A DNA stretch of 64,000 nucleotides from Cyanidiococcus yangmingshanensis (GCA_013995675.1 VWRR01000001.1:124001-188000); one strand, 5' to 3'; numbered from the stretch's first letter, positions 9,209 to 19,776 are shown. Program-made: numbers and translations. Notes: a model not told the origin generated them from the letters alone.

Positions 9209-11401
9209 ATGGACGAGGCTGACGTGGAGTTGAACAGCGCAATCGCTGCAGAGCCTGCGGCGCTTCCCGAGGCGGAAAGATCGTTGGCGGAAGAGCCCGG
9301 CAAGGATAACGGCCTATCAAATGAAGAAGCATCTGACGCGAACCTTCCAGCCCGGACTGCATGTTGTTCGTCGATGACTGGAGTCGAACGAGCGCCTGAG
9401 ACGCAAGCATCAGGACAGGCCGTTTGTGCCAGCGCCGACCAGAGCGTCTTCGAGTCGACGACATCTCCTGCGGTTGCAGCGTCATGTTTGTGCGATCGTC
9501 AAACCGATGGCGCCAGGGATATACCGTCAAGCGGAGCGGCAACTGGCCACTCGGAATGGACCTCGAGTGAGGATGCTCTTCTACGCGAGCAGATTCAAAA
9601 AAGCGACAGTCTTGACTGGTCTGCAATTGCTCGAGCTTTTGAAGGCAAGTACACAGCGTCGGAATGCGCTCATCGATGGAAGCTGATCCTCCAGCAACGA
9701 AGGCTGAAAGGAGCATGGACTGCCGCCGAGGACGCTCGAATTATAGAACTTGTTCGACAGATCGGTGAGAAAAGCTGGAGCCGGCTGGCCACGTTTTTAG
9801 AAGGGCGTACGGGAAAACAGTGTCGAGAGCGCTGGTTCCACCACTTGGCCCCCGGAGTGAACAAATCGCCATGGACTGAGGAGGAGGAACAAGTTTTGCG
9901 AGAGAAACATGCCGAGTTCGGCAATCGCTGGGCACTGATTGCCAGATACCTTCCAGGAAGATCCGACAATACGATCAAGAACCATTGGAACGGTACGATG
10001 AGACGTGAACGAAGTCGTCAGGAACGACTCAGGCGCCGTGAGGAGGCTGAGAGAAGAAAACGGGAGAAGGAGCAGGAGCGTCAACGTCTCCGTGAGGAGC
10101 GCGAGGAGAAAAAACGTGCAGAACGGGAAGCCAGGGCGTGCGCTCTTCGTCAGCAGGCAATAGCGAAACGTCCCCAGGCTCATGTTGGGAAACCTGCTTC
10201 CCACGCAGCGGACTCTGTCGCTCAAGCTGGTGTGCTGAAAGACATTGGTAACCTCCCTCGCGGGCCTAAGCGGGCACGAATCGATCCTTGTGCGTCTACT
10301 GCAGGCATGGTAACACCAAAAGCCCAACGTTCGGCTCATGACCGGGTAGCAGATGCCGAATGGCTAGCTTGCTCAACTCCTTATACCTCTTTTACCGCGA
10401 CGCCTGCTACCGTTGATGAGTACGTTCAAGCGATTCCTCTCCACGGGACTGAACACACTGCAGGGCATGGCGTCCCTGCGGCGCCAGGTCGAGCGCCTAC
10501 ACCGGGCAGGATCGCGAATGTTTCCGGGTTTCCTCCGCAATGTGGCCGAAACTCGAGCTGGACGCCTCTGGCGTTTGCTGCAAACCTGACCCCCGATGGC
10601 CTCTTGAACGAGAGTTGGGCAACAAGTGCGAATCTATCAGGATACGGTATCTTGGATACCAGCTCCGGACCCTTTCTTGCCTCACCCGTGGCCGTGACAC
10701 CGAGCACAATGGTGGCTTTCTCTACGATGGCCGGGGGCCGTGCCAGCGGTTTCACGCCGGCCGCCCACCGCCCGTCAGGGTCCCTGTTCACGATCACCCA
10801 AACGAACAAGCCCAGCCCGGCGCTGCGGGGTAGTGGCGCGGACACCATCACCGCAACATCGTCCTCAAACCCGCTGGTCGATCCGTCACACGAGCAGCTC
10901 GGGGCTGAAATCGTCTCGTCTGGAGCGCAAATGCAGACAGCATCGCTCAGTCGATTAGGCATGGGAGATGCTAGCGCTTTGCCACATGCTGGTGCGTGCA
11001 CGCAACATGTAGAGGGGTATCCCCAACAGCCGATTGCTCAGCATACACCAGCGGACAGGCATGCGATTCGGGATCATGGCGCTGCCGACAGCGCGGCCCG
11101 ACAACAGCCACAGCAGCCGCTGCCGGCGTCTTGTTTCGCGCCAGGCTACGGTGCCAAAACGCACTCCATGTATCAGACGCTAGTGCATCCAGTGAGTTGT
11201 GGTGACGCGTATGATTGGCATTCCAGTGCGACTATCCAAGCAACGAGCGCTGGCTGGGCGCCGCATCCAGTCAACACCACGGCAAGTCGCCATGCGATGC
11301 CGCCAGCGATGCCGTCGGCGCCTTGGTTCTCACCCATCTACGGCGCGAGGCCGCAGGCTTCTCCAACAGCGTCTCGACGGACTTGGCTACATCGGGGCTG
11401 A
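9209..11401 (+). CDS. R1R2R3-type MYB transcription factor
   Basis: A DNA-binding regulator of the three-repeat MYB class, which in plants and animals controls cell-cycle genes. After about 115 acidic, poorly conserved residues come three tandem MYB repeats: R1 from WTSSEDALL near 117, R2 from GAWTAAEDARI near 169 and R3 from SPWTEEEEQ near 220. They carry the spaced tryptophans and the KQCRERW and SDNTIKNHWN recognition helices. A highly basic, helical stretch (residues 272-320, arginine and glutamate rich) follows, then a long low-complexity region rich in Ala, Pro, Ser and Gln. The frame closes with TGA at 11399, but coding-like sequence continues in another frame to 12291. No neighbour suggests a target pathway. 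Confidence 0.92.
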   Translation: MDEADVELNSAIAAEPAALPEAERSLAEEPGKDNGLSNEEASDANLPARTACCSSMTGVERAPETQASGQAVCASADQSVFESTTSPAVAASCLCDRQTDGARDIPSSGAATGHSEWTSSEDALLREQIQKSDSLDWSAIARAFEGKYTASECAHRWKLILQQRRLKGAWTAAEDARIIELVRQIGEKSWSRLATFLEGRTGKQCRERWFHHLAPGVNKSPWTEEEEQVLREKHAEFGNRWALIARYLPGRSDNTIKNHWNGTMRRERSRQERLRRREEAERRKREKEQERQRLREEREEKKRAEREARACALRQQAIAKRPQAHVGKPASHAADSVAQAGVLKDIGNLPRGPKRARIDPCASTAGMVTPKAQRSAHDRVADAEWLACSTPYTSFTATPATVDEYVQAIPLHGTEHTAGHGVPAAPGRAPTPGRIANVSGFPPQCGRNSSWTPLAFAANLTPDGLLNESWATSANLSGYGILDTSSGPFLASPVAVTPSTMVAFSTMAGGRASGFTPAAHRPSGSLFTITQTNKPSPALRGSGADTITATSSSNPLVDPSHEQLGAEIVSSGAQMQTASLSRLGMGDASALPHAGACTQHVEGYPQQPIAQHTPADRHAIRDHGAADSAARQQPQQPLPASCFAPGYGAKTHSMYQTLVHPVSCGDAYDWHSSATIQATSAGWAPHPVNTTASRHAMPPAMPSAPWFSPIYGARPQASPTASRRTWLHRG

Positions 11402-12291
11402 AGCCTCTGCAAGACTCCGAGGGTCTGGCTACCGCGCATCCATCGCTGCCACACCAGCGGCTGCAGCTGTGGCAGGTGCGATTACCTCCGCATCAGGTGG
11501 AGCACAAGCGAATAACGCCTCTGGACGCCATCGGCCATTTCATGGTAGAGCCTTCGCATCGGAAGCGGCCGATGCTCGGCAAACAATCGCCTTGCAGTCC
11601 CACAGCGCTCTTTTTGAGTACACCTGCAGACGGGCTGGTACCATCCGGCACTGAAGCTTCAGCCACTCGTGCTCGATACCTGGCACGTATGGCCGACTGC
11701 GGGCTCTCCGCGGACAGAACGAGACGAGAACGCACGCTTGGTACAGGTCCAGAATTGGACGATCTGAGCACTTCGTGGCTGCATCTGCCCTGCACACCGA
11801 TGCCAACGACACCTCTGCACAGTCTATTGCTCTCTGAAAAAGCGTTTGAGCGTGTTATACCGGATGACGGCAACGACCTGCTGGATGCATCTCGAGTCCT
11901 GCTCAACACTAGTCCTGAGGACCCAAGGCGGCCAAACAATGTCGACCTGTCGAGGCATGCGACTCCAGTGCGGAGTCTTCGCGACAAGTTCCTCCAACTG
12001 CCAACGGAGCCGCCCAGTTCGCCGCAACCGCTGCGACTCGGCACGACCCGAACGAGTCCTCCAGAGCCGACCCACAGCTCTTTAGTGATGAGTGCGCCGA
12101 CGGAAGCGGAGGACTGGACGGTCGTGACACCGCAGTCGCCAATACCCTCTGCAGGTAACGCCACCACGTTGAGACGCTCTTCCAAGCACTTTGCGCCCAA
12201 AGCGCAACTAGCTCACCGTCTACAGGTTGACGCCAGCCTCATGACGGACACGCCGCTTCGCGAGTCGACCAACCGTCCAGGAAATCGCTAA
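11402..12291 (+). CDS. Probable C-terminal part of the MYB protein in the -1 frame
   Basis: This frame is open from before 11215 to the stop at 12289 and directly extends the MYB reading in the -1 frame. It is rich in Ser, Thr, Pro and Leu like the region before it, and contains conserved-looking pieces such as DLLDASRVLLNTSPEDPRRP and EDWTVVTPQSPIPS. A third frame (to 11654, Ala-rich) is also open, so two +1 shifts could replace the single -1. Third-position G+C by eye favours the single shift. A start inside the MYB gene (11215 or later) for a separate protein is less likely. Confidence 0.5.
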
Positions 12292-12373
12292 ACAAAAACG
12301 AGAACAGATGAACGTTTCTTCTAGTCCCTTTGCCTGTCTATTGAGTCAAAAGCGAGACCGAAAACCACATTTT

Positions 12374-13244
12374 CTATGATTTGATCCCTGGAGCGAACAT
12401 TCCAATATAGTCACAAAGACCGCAAGGGCCTCGTCTGAACGAGCTCTGGTTTCGAAGCCTCTCTTCGTCGCGGGGATTTGCTAAATCCATCGCGTCTTGG
12501 TGAGGCGCGATAGCACTTGGATTTTTGATAACATGCGGGATATTGAAGAACGCGTGTCGCATACTCGGGTCATCTCGAGACATTCAGCGTAGCATTTTCG
12601 GAATCCATCAAGGTGTATGACCCAAACGATATCCGCTGGTGAATATCCGCTGCAGATTTGATCGACCAGAGGCCAAGTGCCTCAGCATTCGTTTGGGAAA
12701 CGGTGCAGCCAAGTACGCACGAGTCCCTGTTCCGTACCGGCCTTTGCATTGATTCCAGAAGCGAAGGCACCGAAGTAGTCAAGCCTTGGGTCCTAGGCGT
12801 TGTTAACGCAGTCCGAACCGAATATACAGTGCGGAGAAATATCGAGACCAAGCGTCTATTTTGGCGATAGAGATGGATCAGTAACGCTACTGAACGAGGA
12901 AACGGATCCTGATGGCGTCAGGGTCCGCACATCTGTCGAGAGTCGGGGATCACACCACACTGTCTCCTTTTCTTCTCTACAAAAGAATAGGATCACAGGG
13001 ATGGCATGCGCAGAACGTCTCCGCGAGCTTCGGAATCTCGCGTGACGAGTACATCTGCACGTTGCGTTGCGGATCGCTTGGCCGTCGTTCCTGGGCCAGT
13101 TCGCACATGAGGTGTGCTTTCGTACGTGCCGCCTCTATACCAAAAGCAGTAAAAAGGAATCCAGATGCGAGCAGTACAAGTCCAACGTAATGTAGGCGGG
13201 GGCAGTCATGAGCCACGCTGGTGTCGCAGCGGATCCACTACCAT
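12374..13244 (-). CDS. Unknown protein with one N-terminal membrane segment, frame-broken
   Basis: I do not recognise it. The likely start is the ATG at 13244, 20 bp after the stop of the upstream gene on the same strand. Within 20 codons a +1 change leads into a strong hydrophobic segment (YVGLVLLASGFLFTAFGIEA), suggesting a signal anchor. Protein-like sequence continues through at least four more frame changes, with pieces such as VILFFCREEKETVWCDP, LDYFGAFASGINAKAGTEQ and FGSYTLMDSENATLN. It ends at 12374 with a Cys-containing tail (RRGPCGLCDYIGMF). The length would be near 280 residues. The density of breaks suggests a badly polished patch or a decaying gene. Confidence 0.4.
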
Positions 13245-13264
13245 TTCCCGAAAAAAGTTTATGA

Positions 13265-14035
13265 TCAAGATAGATACAGGTCAGAACAGCGGGTGCCAAA
13301 CGAGAAGCCGTTCTCCTCCCAGGCGGCATCCGCTGCGTCGGATGGTTTCATCCCAGCATCGAGCGGTGGCGACTTGAGGCCGAAGCACGTCATCGGCGAG
13401 CCTCCCTGAGCCGTATACGACGCACTCACATGTTCGTCCTCGAGACTGGTCTTGAACGCTGCATGAACACTGTTCTGTGGCTCAGAACTCGTCGATTTCA
13501 GTGCTACCGGGATCTCCTCGAGTACGTACTCGTCATCGTCGACCTCGTAGTTCAAGTCGCCGCGGTCAATGGCCGCCTGGCACCAGTCTCCGTAGCTGCG
13601 CGCAGACTCACGACAAATCTCGTCGAGTGTACCCCAGTTGCAGCGGCCAGCACCATGCTTCTTGGGAATCCACACACTGCCCGCGTGAGTCTGCTCTCGG
13701 AGGCGCTTCGATGGTGACGTCCACGGCAGCCGCTGGTCGCTCCACGAGGCCGACTGCACCAGAGGGCTCAAGGTCCATGGCACAGGTTTGACTCCCTGCT
13801 CGGCATCATGTTCAGCGAGAAGTCGAAGCGTAAGTCGGTGGTTATCCAGCGCTTGTTGCGCCTCCGAGTACAGCGGCCGCTCTATTGATGGTCCGACCAT
13901 CGCCTCGTCTGCCTCAGCAGCAGTTGAAACCTTCAAGCGACCTTCGTTTTGATACATAGAGTTTACAGGAGCCTTTTGAATCCTTCCTGCAGTTTCGGTA
14001 TCACTCGCGTGCAACCAGTCCCAGAGAGCACCCAT
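13265..14035 (-). CDS. Hypothetical acidic protein with a GAGxxNWG motif
   Basis: A 256-residue protein from the ATG at 14035 (MGALWDWLHASDTE); a TTG upstream at 14080 would only add 15 residues. The middle carries KKHGAGRCNWGTLDEI near residue 150. This resembles the short G-x-G-x-x-NWG element found in SERBP1/HABP4/Stm1-like ribosome-associated proteins and in various algal proteins, but the match is short. It is followed by an acidic patch (VDDDEYVLEEIP). There is no signal peptide or membrane segment. Function is unassigned; a ribosome or RNA link is only a guess from the motif. A second gene begins 20 bp after its stop. Confidence 0.6.
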   Translation of the reverse strand: MGALWDWLHASDTETAGRIQKAPVNSMYQNEGRLKVSTAAEADEAMVGPSIERPLYSEAQQALDNHRLTLRLLAEHDAEQGVKPVPWTLSPLVQSASWSDQRLPWTSPSKRLREQTHAGSVWIPKKHGAGRCNWGTLDEICRESARSYGDWCQAAIDRGDLNYEVDDDEYVLEEIPVALKSTSSEPQNSVHAAFKTSLEDEHVSASYTAQGGSPMTCFGLKSPPLDAGMKPSDAADAAWEENGFSFGTRCSDLYLS

Positions 14036-15123
14036 CGGCGTTGCCTTCGCGAACGCCGACAAGCGTGCCGTCGAGATCAATCAAGCAACCTCGCAAGCAG
14101 CAAACGTGCAGCAACCGAGGCAAAAACACCAGCAGCGAGCTAGCAACGCAGGAGTAAATTCACAGCCGCACCGCGCCAATCGCTCGTGTTGATGACGCTG
14201 GGCCTAGGCACCCGTCTTGGGGGAGCGCAGCTCTGTCCCCAAGAGATAGCGCACCGGCAAGATCGACTTCGCCTGCGGAAGGGCACCCAATCTCCGCCGC
14301 ATCGCTGACGGTTGAGCACGATGCCCCATGTCACGTCGTCGTTGAACCGATCGTGACAGGAGGCTGGTATGCAGTCGGTGCGCGTGCATGCAGGCGCGAT
14401 CCGCGGATCCGCGTCCATGACCCGCTGGGACGCTTGCGTGTCCGGTCACGTGACCGCAGCAGCGGTTTCGTTCCACAGTGCCCATCAAGGCACGCACCTC
14501 GGGTCTCGATGCTCTGGCGTCACGGCGAGTCTGTCCGGATGAGCACGGTATCGACGCGCTGGAGACGCGATCGCACAGAGCATCGTGCTGCACAGTATGC
14601 ATGTCCTGGAGACTTGTCTCCCATAGCGCAGATTCATGAAACCTGTTGGGGCAGTGCCTCAAACGCTGGTGCAGGCCTCGAGCGACCATTCCCCTTCGAC
14701 TAAACGATACTGCCAGCGGATGTCAACGCCATCGATTCCTGGCCATGTCGAGCACGGTATACGCGTCGACGAAGCGGCTCTCCGTTTCGGTCAACGAGCA
14801 GCTGTGCAGGTGCGCAGACGCATGCACGACCATGTTGATGTCGCGCATACACGCTTTCAAACACTTGCAGCGCGGATGATGGACTCCAAGAAAAGACCTA
14901 GCCGCCACATGGCATCTGCTCTCAACGTGGTGGTCGTTCACGGGTGACACCGAATGCTTCTGTTCGGTGACCCGCCGCGTGAAGTTCAATGCGTCGAGGT
15001 GCTGGCACCTGGAGCAACCCCACGAGGGGAAGAGCACGACGGGCGAACGCGCACGATTCGATTCGCGCCCCCGGATGGTCTCGGTGTGCTAGCGTCTATG
15101 CAGTCATTCTAGGCGACTTTTTC
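14036..15123. other. No supported gene
   Basis: About 1.1 kb between divergently read genes. Several short frames exist on both strands, with Arg, His and Cys-heavy compositions typical of non-coding GC-rich DNA. I see no RNA gene or repeat. It should hold the promoters of the genes on either side. Confidence 0.45.
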
Positions 15124-15609
15124 ATGCGTGGGTTTGTGGGTCTGCATCTGCCCAAAGGACAAGCGAGTCGTCTAGAAGTGGCCAATTTTGCGCTGTGCCG
15201 TCGTGTTACTCGTGTGGGTCTGCACCGTCACTGCATCTGCAGTTCAGAGCACGAGGCGCGTGTACGTTGGCGTTGTTCGCAGCCACCGCTCCACGTCCAA
15301 CGGTGTGGCGGCGCGGAGCGTCGACCGGCACCCAACACGCCAATGGAACAAGTTGACTTGTCGTGTTGGCAACCTTGCCATGCTTGCCATGGCACTTTGC
15401 AGGTCTTGTGTCCTCACTGCGACGGTGAGGGTTCGCTACCTATTGAGCTCCAGTTCCTGGACTGGGTTCGGGACCCCCACGAGCTTCAATGTGAGGCATG
15501 TAGTGGTTGCGGGTTCCTGGCCTGTCAGGAGTGCCAAAGTCAGGGTTTCATTCCGCGCTGGAACGAAGCCGAGACTGCAGAAGCGCGTGCCGCTCGAATC
15601 GATAATTGA
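15124..15609 (+). CDS. DnaJ-type zinc-finger protein, probably plastid
   Basis: A 161-residue protein from the ATG at 15124 (an upstream start at 14989 would add 45 residues). The N-terminal half is basic and poor in acid residues, consistent with a plastid transit peptide. The C-terminal half has four closely spaced CxxC pairs (CHAC, CPHC, CEAC, CQEC), each followed by Gly-containing turns (HG, DGEG, SGCG, QSQG). That is the DnaJ cysteine-rich domain without a J domain. In plants such stand-alone domains (BSD2, LQY1 and relatives) act as thiol/zinc chaperones for photosystem or Rubisco assembly. The exact member is not identified. Confidence 0.7.
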   Translation: MRGFVGLHLPKGQASRLEVANFALCRRVTRVGLHRHCICSSEHEARVRWRCSQPPLHVQRCGGAERRPAPNTPMEQVDLSCWQPCHACHGTLQVLCPHCDGEGSLPIELQFLDWVRDPHELQCEACSGCGFLACQECQSQGFIPRWNEAETAEARAARIDN

Positions 15610-15675
15610 TGAGTCGTCGGTGGTTGCGAATAAGCGCAGTGATCGACAGCTCGCAACAACGTCTCTCACCCTTTT

Positions 15676-16760
15676 TTAGATCTTCAGTGCGGATCGATCA
15701 GGGTCGATAGAGGGGATGTTCAACGCTACGAAATAAGAGGCTCTCTGGGGACTATTTTGTGGCCGCTGGAGAAATGCGTTCCAAGGCTGCCGCGGAGTGT
15801 GACGTTGGTTCGCTGCGACCGCGTGTCCATTGTCGGGACCTTGGATGCTTGAAATGACGCTTTTCGGATCGAACAACACAGAGTTCCGCGTTGACGATTT
15901 GAAGCAACGCGGAGCAACTGGGCATCATGAGACATTCGCTGGACAGATCGGCGTCCGGTCTTGTTGAGGATGGTTCCTCGTATCATGTTCTCGGCGACGA
16001 GGGATATTACCACTGATCCCAGCAGAGAAGCCTGAATATGTTCAAGGCAGAGAAATCATGGTTGAGGGCAGGCGAGAAACGCCGCCGGTGTCGTCTCCAT
16101 AGGGAGTCAGGGTTCCGCTTCGCGCCGATAAAAACGCTTCGTGGCTCGCTTGGAAGATGCGGCCACCAAGAAGCAAAAGCAGCGGTGCCTCTGCCGCTAA
16201 AGTTGTTGTTTCGCTTCAGGTGACGAACCAAGTCCATACGAGCACTGCAATATCTCGCAACAGACGAAAGGACAGTGACTAGCGCTTGTTTATGGAGCTC
16301 GTCTTTCGCGCGGATCTCGGTAGTCAAATAGTCGGGTTCGAGCGCCAGGGAACCACCCTGCTCGCATCCGCGCATCCTCTAATTTTCGGCATATTGGGCG
16401 CTTCAATCGATCGGTGCTGATCACGTGTATTGATTCAGCGATGCCTACAACGCTCCGCTGAGCGATGACCGCAAGCTCCTCTCTCGCATCAACGAGGGCG
16501 AATCCAGTCGGCGAAATGCACCCATACTGCAAAGAGCTTGCACTGCGGCTCGCTGATCTTGAAGATCAGAGGCTGAAAGTCGGCATCTGAGCAGTGGCTC
16601 GCGTCATCTGAACCAGTCTGCGCCTGGAATAATCGAAAACTGTCAGGAGTGCAGGGCTCTCGCGAGCGTAATCCGCCGATAGAACACAACAGGCTCCTGC
16701 CCAGACATTGTGATGATGATCAGCATGAATTGTCCATATCGTGCTATTGCTGGAGTTCAT
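15676..16760 (-). CDS. Unknown protein, heavily frame-broken
   Basis: I do not recognise it. An ATG at 16760 (MNSSNSTIWTIHADHHHNVW) overlaps the last 17 bp of the FUSC-like gene on the same strand. Protein-like sequence passes through at least four frames: about 16760-16580, 16600-16495 (ISEPQCKLFAV), 16525-16385 (SPTGFALVDAREELAVIAQ), 16375-16020 (EPDYLTTEIRAKDELHKQ) and 16015-15730 (SLVAENMIRGTILNKTG). At the second change, GCAGTATGG read with one base skipped runs KLFA into YGCISPTG. The total would be about 340 residues, with no clear membrane segment and no known motif. Confidence 0.4.
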
Positions 16761-19700
16761 CCCGCCGCATTTCCGCGTCAGTATCGTTTCCAGAGACTGC
16801 TGGCTCATGCTCTGGCGAGCTCGACCTCTGATGCAACTTACTGGGCTCAGACGCGGGCACCGGCTCGGTTTGCATGCCTTGAGGGTCATCGGCTGCCGGT
16901 GTCGGTGGCGAGTTCTGCTCGCTCATGCTGCCTCTCCGACCGGTGAGTTTGCGCCAACATCGTTGCCATCGGGATCGACGATGCGGTCCGTATCGCAATG
17001 CGCAAATCGCCTCGACTACGCAGTCGAAGGCACTGTACATGAGCCGCATCGCATAAAGCCATGCCAAAAAGCGAACAGAGTCATCCGGCAGCAAATCAGG
17101 TGGACCAAGCTCCAAAGAGTCAACCCGATCCGCGAGAGGATCCGTTGCAGGTTCATGATCGGCGTTCCCAGCACGAGACGCATGATCGATATCCTCGGTA
17201 GGAATGATCGCCGCAACCCCCTCTTGCTGAGCCAGCCCAATGTTTGCCCTATCATTGGAATCTCGGGGTACTTCCATCGAAGAATCCAAGTGATTTCGTT
17301 GTGCTGTTCCGCGCCGGCTCAGCTCGGGTGAGGCAGGTGATTCGCGAAGCGCAGAGAGACTCTGGCGCCAGTGGCGGAGCATATCCGAACGAATCAAGGC
17401 GTACTTGGCGACGAGAGCGTCTCGCGCCTTGCGCAGATCCGCCAACGCCTCGACGAGCATTCCAGGTGGCGGACGTTCGCTGCGTCGCGCCTTTAGTCGT
17501 TCCGCGGCGAGCGCTGCAGTCCGTTCCCATTGTCTCAGTGTCGAGTTCAACTCCGGCTCCAAATGCTTCAAAAATACCTCATAAGCTGTGGTGCTATAAG
17601 TGCCTCGAATTTGTGGTGATGCTCGAACGACTTGCCGAAGCAGCAAAAAGCGTCGCATCAGCAACGAGACCCAGCCAACGCCCTGAGGCAGGGAGGTTTT
17701 TCGGTAATTCGGTGTGATATCCAGCACCATTCGCAAATTGGTGACAGTGATGAGTGTCTCTGTCTGGCGAATCGTGGACTCAACGTTCGCGCCACCATGC
17801 TCTTCCCAGGTCGCTTTGCTGCCCTCCTTGTTCATTTGTACGAAAGCCTCACTGGTCTCAACGAGCATCTGTATTATCGACTTGAAGATACGACTAAGCA
17901 GCTCTCGTACTTCCTCCTCGCTGCGATACGGCCATAACAGAACACTCACCGCGGCAACTACGAAGCAGCCGCAGGAGACAGAGACGGCGCGAGAGGCCGC
18001 GTACACAAATGTGAATCCGAGCCCAAACTGGCATCCAATGATAAAGTACTGCGAAAGGAGGAAAGGGAACGTTGCGACAATATAGGCTGGATCGATGGAC
18101 GCCACGAGCAATGCCCCCCAGGTCCAGACACCAATCCACATATCGATCACGTACGGATCCGTTGGCGCCATCACTGTCAACGCGTACGCCAGCGCGCATG
18201 ATGCAAAGGTCACGGTGAAGTAGAGAAACACCCGAAAGACTGTCATCTCGACACCACGCATAAACAAAATTGTCACAATGATGTACGCCGATATCGCGTT
18301 GTCATGTTGCAGAAAGGAATATACTTGGTAAGAAAATTGGGACACGAACAGTGTCGGAAACACGATGATCGCCACACACAAAATATATTTGATAAGAAAC
18401 TTCAAATTGTCGGGGTTCCTTAACAAGACGTGGGTTTTCATCCATGATTGAATCGGGGCTTTCACGATAATCGGTATCCAGCGAAAGAGGTTCGCAATGG
18501 GTGCATAGCGCAAACGCCGCCGTTCAGCGAGAAGCGCTGCAACGCTCCCCTGTAGACTCTCGATGGACCGCTGAAGTGCGCGCACATTGTAGGCCACGAA
18601 CATCAGGGATGCAAACTCGTATGCTGTGGTCGGATTCACGTCGCTCTCCCGATCTTCAAACTGAAGTTCGCGCCAGCGCCGGTGGCGGGCTCGAGCGATG
18701 ACCCGATTCAGTTCAGTGCGCATGGTGCTCGTAAGGGCCACCTCTGTATCAAGGTGCTTCGGGTACACCTGGATGCATTCAGAAAGCTTGAGCGCGCTTT
18801 TCTGTGCAGCTTCTAGGTAATCGATCAGAGCTTGAATCGAGTCACTGAAGAGTTTGCTTAATGCTTCTGAGAGGAAGGCTTGCTCATTTGCGAACACGCA
18901 CACAATCGCATCCACTTGAAAGAGAAAATCTTCTGCTGTATTCAGCAGACGGCCCCAAGCTTGATCGGGTTCGCACTGCCATGGTGGCCACAGGTTCGGT
19001 TCAAACGGCATATAGGAGAGCATTATTCGATGCTGAGAGAAAGCGGCCCGGAGCGCTTGAACTTTGGCGAGCGCATCGTGGGCAAAATCTGGTCCGCCCA
19101 TTTCTGACTCTATGGAAATCGAGAACTGCCGCTCCTTCACGGGAGTCAGGAGCGTCTCTCGCAAGTCGAGCAGGAGCTCGCCGGTCTCTCGGAGAGACTG
19201 CGCCAGACCACGACGCAGGGCTCGTCTCGCCGATTTCGGAAAAATGAGGATGGCTCCAAGAAGCGCCGCAACAGACGCAAAAAGACCAGATAGCAGTGTT
19301 GGATAAGTGCGATTCCACGCCTCCGATGGAGGCGTCTTGACATATAAAATAAAAACTGCACCAAAAAGAAAATTAATCGTGATTCCCATGCCTAGTGAGA
19401 TAGGGTTCATGTCAGTTCGCAGAATCGTCGCAATCGTGGCGAGCACCAGACATATGAAGTAGAGTGCCGCTGCGCTCTTGTCCGCAATAGCTAATCCGAC
19501 CAGTGCGAAGATAGTCGCAATCAAACTGGCAAGGCTGAGAATGGCGCCTGCTCGAAATACAGCCCCTATGTGCGAGTGCTGTGCGATAATCACCAGAGCC
19601 ACGTATGCTAAAATGTTTGTGTAGCACTCGAGGCGCGATCTCAGTACAGCAAAGAAAATGGTGACCGTCACGGCTGCGCATACAAGCGCCACACGAAGCG

Positions 19701-19776
19701 CATTCTTGGACTTTTCCGAGATGAGGAGACGTAGCACGAAGAGAAGTGCTCTTCTGCATTGCGCCCAGAACATCAT
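16744..19776 (-). CDS. FUSC / aromatic acid exporter-like membrane protein
   Basis: A 1010-residue integral membrane protein with the two-bundle plan of the FUSC/ArAE superfamily, whose members include fusaric acid resistance proteins, yeast BRE4-like proteins and plant ALMT-related channels. Bundle one (about residues 24-185) has six hydrophobic segments and ends at ILIFPKSARRALRRG. A long soluble helical part follows (190-450). Bundle two (about 455-620) has six more segments, ends at LLWPYRSEEEVREL and repeats the same membrane-exit pattern. The last 390 residues are soluble, helical and then acidic (NDTDAEMRRDE). The substrate is unknown; organic anion export would fit the family. The frame is unbroken over 3 kb. 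Confidence 0.8.
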   Translation of the reverse strand: MMFWAQCRRALLFVLRLLISEKSKNALRVALVCAAVTVTIFFAVLRSRLECYTNILAYVALVIIAQHSHIGAVFRAGAILSLASLIATIFALVGLAIADKSAAALYFICLVLATIATILRTDMNPISLGMGITINFLFGAVFILYVKTPPSEAWNRTYPTLLSGLFASVAALLGAILIFPKSARRALRRGLAQSLRETGELLLDLRETLLTPVKERQFSISIESEMGGPDFAHDALAKVQALRAAFSQHRIMLSYMPFEPNLWPPWQCEPDQAWGRLLNTAEDFLFQVDAIVCVFANEQAFLSEALSKLFSDSIQALIDYLEAAQKSALKLSECIQVYPKHLDTEVALTSTMRTELNRVIARARHRRWRELQFEDRESDVNPTTAYEFASLMFVAYNVRALQRSIESLQGSVAALLAERRRLRYAPIANLFRWIPIIVKAPIQSWMKTHVLLRNPDNLKFLIKYILCVAIIVFPTLFVSQFSYQVYSFLQHDNAISAYIIVTILFMRGVEMTVFRVFLYFTVTFASCALAYALTVMAPTDPYVIDMWIGVWTWGALLVASIDPAYIVATFPFLLSQYFIIGCQFGLGFTFVYAASRAVSVSCGCFVVAAVSVLLWPYRSEEEVRELLSRIFKSIIQMLVETSEAFVQMNKEGSKATWEEHGGANVESTIRQTETLITVTNLRMVLDITPNYRKTSLPQGVGWVSLLMRRFLLLRQVVRASPQIRGTYSTTAYEVFLKHLEPELNSTLRQWERTAALAAERLKARRSERPPPGMLVEALADLRKARDALVAKYALIRSDMLRHWRQSLSALRESPASPELSRRGTAQRNHLDSSMEVPRDSNDRANIGLAQQEGVAAIIPTEDIDHASRAGNADHEPATDPLADRVDSLELGPPDLLPDDSVRFLAWLYAMRLMYSAFDCVVEAICALRYGPHRRSRWQRCWRKLTGRRGSMSEQNSPPTPAADDPQGMQTEPVPASEPSKLHQRSSSPEHEPAVSGNDTDAEMRRDELQQ

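Noticed and set aside
11215-11401. Retrovirus-style -1 slippery heptamer in the MYB overlap
   Set aside because: No X-XXY-YYZ heptamer is present in the overlap.
14055-14085. DLDGTL motif on the minus strand, suggesting a HAD phosphatase
   Set aside because: It sits in a frame of under 50 codons with no other HAD motif, and overlaps the start of a differently framed protein.
16744-19776. Several open frames of 80-160 codons antisense to the FUSC-like gene
   Set aside because: They are shadows of the long, clearly coding frame and have skewed composition.
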